From NCBI GenBank assembly GCA_028829895.1, contig CM054182.1, positions 33,402,879 through 33,466,878 on the forward strand: a stretch of 64,000 nucleotides of DNA. Reading direction: 5' to 3'. Below are positions 60,891 through 64,000 of this stretch, piece by piece. The DNA comes from Sinotaia quadrata (taxonomy: Eukaryota > Mollusca > Gastropoda > Architaenioglossa > Viviparidae). Positions within the stretch are counted from its first letter, which is position 1; each line of letters opens with the position of its first letter. The notes under the pieces were generated by a model that saw nothing but the letters and a program-made list of their open reading frames with translations, had not been told where the DNA came from and searched no databases. The translations under genes and the position numbers were made by a program.

Positions 60891-61623
60891 ACGTAACGGT
60901 AATTGACATTGCTTTTGAAAGGTTGACTTGTTATTATTATTATATTATTGAAATATATATTTCACATGTCATAATTTGAGCACTTTAAGTTTCCACATAT
61001 ATTGGAAACCGTTGTACAATATTTGGATTAAAATTTACACGTCATGAATTAAGTTCGTATAGTTTCTGGAAACTAAACTCGGCCTTGCTTAAAATAGTCA
61101 CAGTGCGTAAATGTACTGCGTCATTTTAATTCTGTAGGAATCTGATTTTTGTAAACAGCTTAGTTAGAAATGATGACGTGACTAGCGCTCTGCCTGCTGT
61201 GCATGTATTTCACTACCATCATGTGAACCTTTCAAATTTGAAACTACGAGTTTGCTCCCACTTTAGCCTTACAAATTGAAATAAATTCTAATATATGATT
61301 GTATTCATTTTGAGTCGTTAACGTTGTAGATTTAATACCGATGTTACTGTTTTCCGATGCCCATTCTCTCACCCACACGCACCCTCGCGCACACTTCCTC
61401 CCCAACCCTTTTCCTAGGTTGTCATTACAGGTCCGCCATAGACCACTGCTTGTTTGTGTCGTGTGGAAAGTCTTGTTAATGGTAGTTAGATCGCCCTGGC
61501 CTGGAGCCTTTGAACTGATCTGCCTTCTAAAAGTGCTTTAGTTAGTGTGGGAGTGAAGACTTGCATGGCTGGTTGACGGGATGCTAGAGGATGGGTGTTA
61601 GTGGAAGACATTTGGTGGTGTAC
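60891..61623. other. Unique sequence
   Basis: A CACCCACACGCACCCTCGCG low-complexity patch near 61370-61390. No gene seen. Confidence 0.45.
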
Positions 61624-61812
61624 GCCATGTTAACTTCTGTCTGGCAAACACGTGTCAGTATTTACCGAGATCACAGGGAGCTGTGTCCAGTCCTACTTTA
61701 CTTTCCTCTATTCTTGTCTGTACGTCATGTTTACTTCTGGCTGGCAAACACGTGTCAGTATTTACCGAGATCTCAGGGAGCTGTGTCCAGTCCTACTTGA
61801 TTTTCCTCTCTT
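61624..61812. repeat. Two-copy tandem duplication, about 103 bp
   Basis: TGGCAAACACGTGTCAGTAT, TTACCGAGATCACAGGGAGC and TGTGTCCAGTCCTACTT occur twice, followed by TTTTCCTCT. Copies differ at a few sites. Confidence 0.93.
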
Positions 61813-61861
61813 GTTTGTTTACATGTTTTCTTTTCACTTTCATTAGCAGATTTAGGGACAA

Positions 61862-62080
61862 GCATATGTAGCGCTGTGTGTAGGAAAGTTGCTCCTTGCT
61901 CAAAATGACCGGGGTTCGATCCCAACTCGAGGTGAAAAGGTTACGGGTAATTCTTTGGAATGATAAATAGTGCCTCGTGTGCTTCATCAGGCCACGCGCG
62001 TAAAATCCTTGGCCGCAGAATTGCACCTAGAAAGTCCATGAAACTTCTGAAGCGCTCACTACCCCACCCCCGCCTTTCTG
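61862..62080 (+). mobile_element. Probable tRNA-derived SINE
   Basis: TAGCGCTGTGTG near 61869 resembles a Pol III A box, and GGTTCGATCCC near 61913 is an exact-looking B box at about tRNA spacing. The T and acceptor stems do not pair well, so it is not an intact tRNA. The sequence after the B box (TCGAGGTGAAAAGGTTACGG onward) would be the SINE body. The 3' end and target-site duplication are not identified. Confidence 0.45.
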
Positions 62081-62747
62081 GCCATCGGGTCTTTCCCATC
62101 TGGAACAAAGTTGGAAGCAGATTTGAAATCTAAATATGATACTTAATGGGTACATCCTCGTAATGCTGTACATAAGTACCTGATATGTAAAGTTCAAGTA
62201 ACTTTTATATATGTTGTTTACTGTACCCTGATAATTTGGTCATGCAATAATTTATATATTTTATATACATTTTGTGTTGTTTTTCTTTGTTTGCTTCATC
62301 TGTCCTTTTAACACTTTAATTTGCTCCGACACCAATCTTTTCCTGAAATGAGAACAACAGCTGATTTATTTGTATATTTAATTATACTTTTGATTGTTTG
62401 AAACAATATGGCAGATTAACTTCCCCAGTGTACACCATATCCATGGGAAGCATTTCCCTGACGACAGGGCAGTAAACCATTTTGTGTTTACAGACACTCG
62501 AGCTCGTGTGGGCCCGTTGTTTGGAGAACGCCAGTCTTCTTGTATGCTTTGCTTCAGGTTTGTGTCGTGCACGCCCGCTGATGTTTGTTAGAATATTTCC
62601 CTACGGTACGCGTATGCGTTGGAATGATTAACTTTCGCTATTTACTGTGTGCTGTTTGTCTGTGTCAGCGAATTACATCTGTCCTTGCGTTTAATCAGTG
62701 ACCAGAGTTTACCCTGAGGGCAAAGGTGAGGTCGGGTGTTGAGAATT
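62081..62747. other. Unique sequence with moderate GC
   Basis: Paired short frames on both strands at 62378-62591 have no family. No gene is assigned. Confidence 0.45.
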
Positions 62748-62764
62748 AGGTCACACAAAGTTCA
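62748..62764 (+). promoter_or_regulatory. DR5 nuclear-receptor element (RARE-like)
   Basis: AGGTCA, five bases CACAA, then AGTTCA form a direct repeat with 5-bp spacing, the classical retinoic acid receptor/RXR layout. Activity is not shown by sequence alone. Confidence 0.4.
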
Positions 62765-63119
62765 CATGATCTGTTGACCGGAGAATACTATACATATATT
62801 TATCTGGAAAGAGAGAGTTTTGCGCAGGTCTTTTAAAAAGCGAAGTGTCACGTCAAAACACGTGGTGTTAATCAAGTGGAAGTAATCGGCCTTTACAAGA
62901 CAGATTTATTTCATTTGTACATTGTTTCAGACGTCGACGATTACTGTCTGTCATCAGTCACAAATGATGGCAGATGACTGATGTGCTAAACGTGGCTCAT
63001 CCATCTGGACAAAGTAATATTGATTGCTTCCTGTTAACTAGGTTAGTTTTGACAGCTTGAAAGTTTTTTTTTCTCGTTCACACGTCTTTGCGACTGCGGG
63101 TTAACATAGCAATCGCTGA

Positions 63120-63345
63120 CACTCTAGCCGTCTGTTTTGAGCTCGTAACCGCTACGTCACACTATCTTAGCAGAAAAGTATTCTATTTCTATCTAGCACT
63201 TGTCTGACAGGTGTTTTCCGGGTGCAAGGTGGTAGTGCTTCCGAACCCCCGGCTTGTATCAAAGTGTGAAACTCACCACTCGCGTCAGTACTTTGACCTT
63301 TCAGGGCGCCGAGCGCGCTTGTCACGTGATCAGTTTGGTGTATTT
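63120..63345. promoter_or_regulatory. GC-richer promoter-like island with E-box
   Basis: TACGTCAC near 63154, CTTTGACCTTTC near 63291, GGCGCCGAGCGCGC near 63305 and a palindromic E-box TCACGTGA at 63322-63329. The density of CpG and factor-type motifs stands out from the AT-rich flanks. No open frame nearby can be tied to it. Confidence 0.3.
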
Positions 63346-64000
63346 TTAGCGTGCAGCCTTACCAGCAACATCGCAAAGATAGCTTAACGTTCTTATTTTG
63401 TCTTAAAATGACGATTGATGTATGGGTTGTGTGTGATCTGCATCCCTTTACCGCAACATCCCTAAATAGGATGTAGTGTCTAGTTACTTGTATTATTTTA
63501 GTTTTCATCACTTCTAAAGATGATATAGTAGTTCTATTTCGGTCCTACATCCTGTATATACTTTGTATACTTCTGAAATGAAATCATCATGACTTGGAAG
63601 TAAAGCCGCATGTTATGTCGACAAGTTAATAGATATGTACCGTGACCTGCTGTTTTTGGTGGATGTTGAGCACAAGCGAACTGTTTCGTATTCCGCATCC
63701 CCACAGAGAACTTCTAAATACAATTATTACATATTAAAAATAGGAAAAAAAAAGTTGTAGAATAAGTAAAAACATATTTGTCGTACTATTACGCCTTTGG
63801 CGGGAAAATAAAAGTGCATACGTTGTCACGTGTCACAGAATAAAGATAAGAGCAAAATTGTTTTCTCATTCATTTGACTAATTTTATATAGCTAAATAAG
63901 AAGTTTTCTTATAAATAGCTTAAAAAATAAAAAGTATCGCTTGCTAAGTTCTTTTTCAGGTTTCATTATTGAATTTTAATTTCACTAAATCAGTTATTTA
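63346..64000. other. Unique AT-rich sequence to the window end
   Basis: TATTAAAAATAGG and AATAAA-type motifs occur, as expected in AT-rich DNA. No gene is seen. Confidence 0.5.

Noticed and set aside
62378..62591. Complementary frames on both strands as a conserved exon
   Set aside because: GC-richer sequence often leaves both strands open; residues match no family and no splice sites flank it convincingly.

Overview
This is non-coding animal DNA. It is AT-rich (about two-thirds A+T by eye) and has no bacterial-type gene packing, no long non-repetitive reading frame and no recognisable host protein. Long (CA)n, (GA)n and (GATA)n microsatellites, a Ty3/gypsy remnant, tRNA-like SINE traces and a hAT-like MITE point to a metazoan. 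My best guess is a marine invertebrate, probably a mollusc. That guess rests on the very high load of locally born minisatellites and microsatellite-linked repeats, not on any diagnostic gene. The window is probably intergenic or lies in very long introns.

The dominant feature is tandem repetition. More than 40 arrays or duplications, with units from 2 bp to about 300 bp, add up to roughly 18 kb of the 64 kb by my estimate. Nearly every minisatellite has its own unrelated unit, which suggests repeated local birth rather than spread of one satellite. The largest is a 58-bp array of about 26 copies at 11.8-13.3 kb; two of its degenerate units recur in inverted orientation 0.5 kb downstream. Others lie at 4.6-5.2 kb (about 32 bp), 20.6-21.7 kb (39 bp, then 20 bp), 22.7-23.4 kb (44/50 bp), 36.6-37.0 kb (42 bp), 57.7-58.2 kb (58 bp) and 58.3-58.9 kb (about 26 bp).

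Mobile DNA by region: 1.2-3.1 kb holds a decayed Ty3/gypsy RNase H domain, a polypurine tract and a probable 3' LTR. A diverged dispersed element of about 0.9-1.3 kb occurs three times (18.0-19.0 kb +, 32.7-33.9 kb -, 41.7-42.5 kb +), repeatedly beside or containing microsatellites. A 107-bp hAT-like MITE with an apparent 8-bp target-site duplication sits inside the 20-21 kb satellite. A tRNA-derived SINE-like sequence lies near 61.9 kb.

A few GC-richer islands carry promoter-like motifs: 16.1 kb, 43.9 kb (CRE plus CCAAT), 52.1 kb, 56.4-56.6 kb (possible 5' UTR exon with good splice signals) and 62.7-63.4 kb (DR5 nuclear-receptor site and E-box). These are the only places where regulatory or exon function is plausible. 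No cooperating gene set can be described because no functional gene could be supported.
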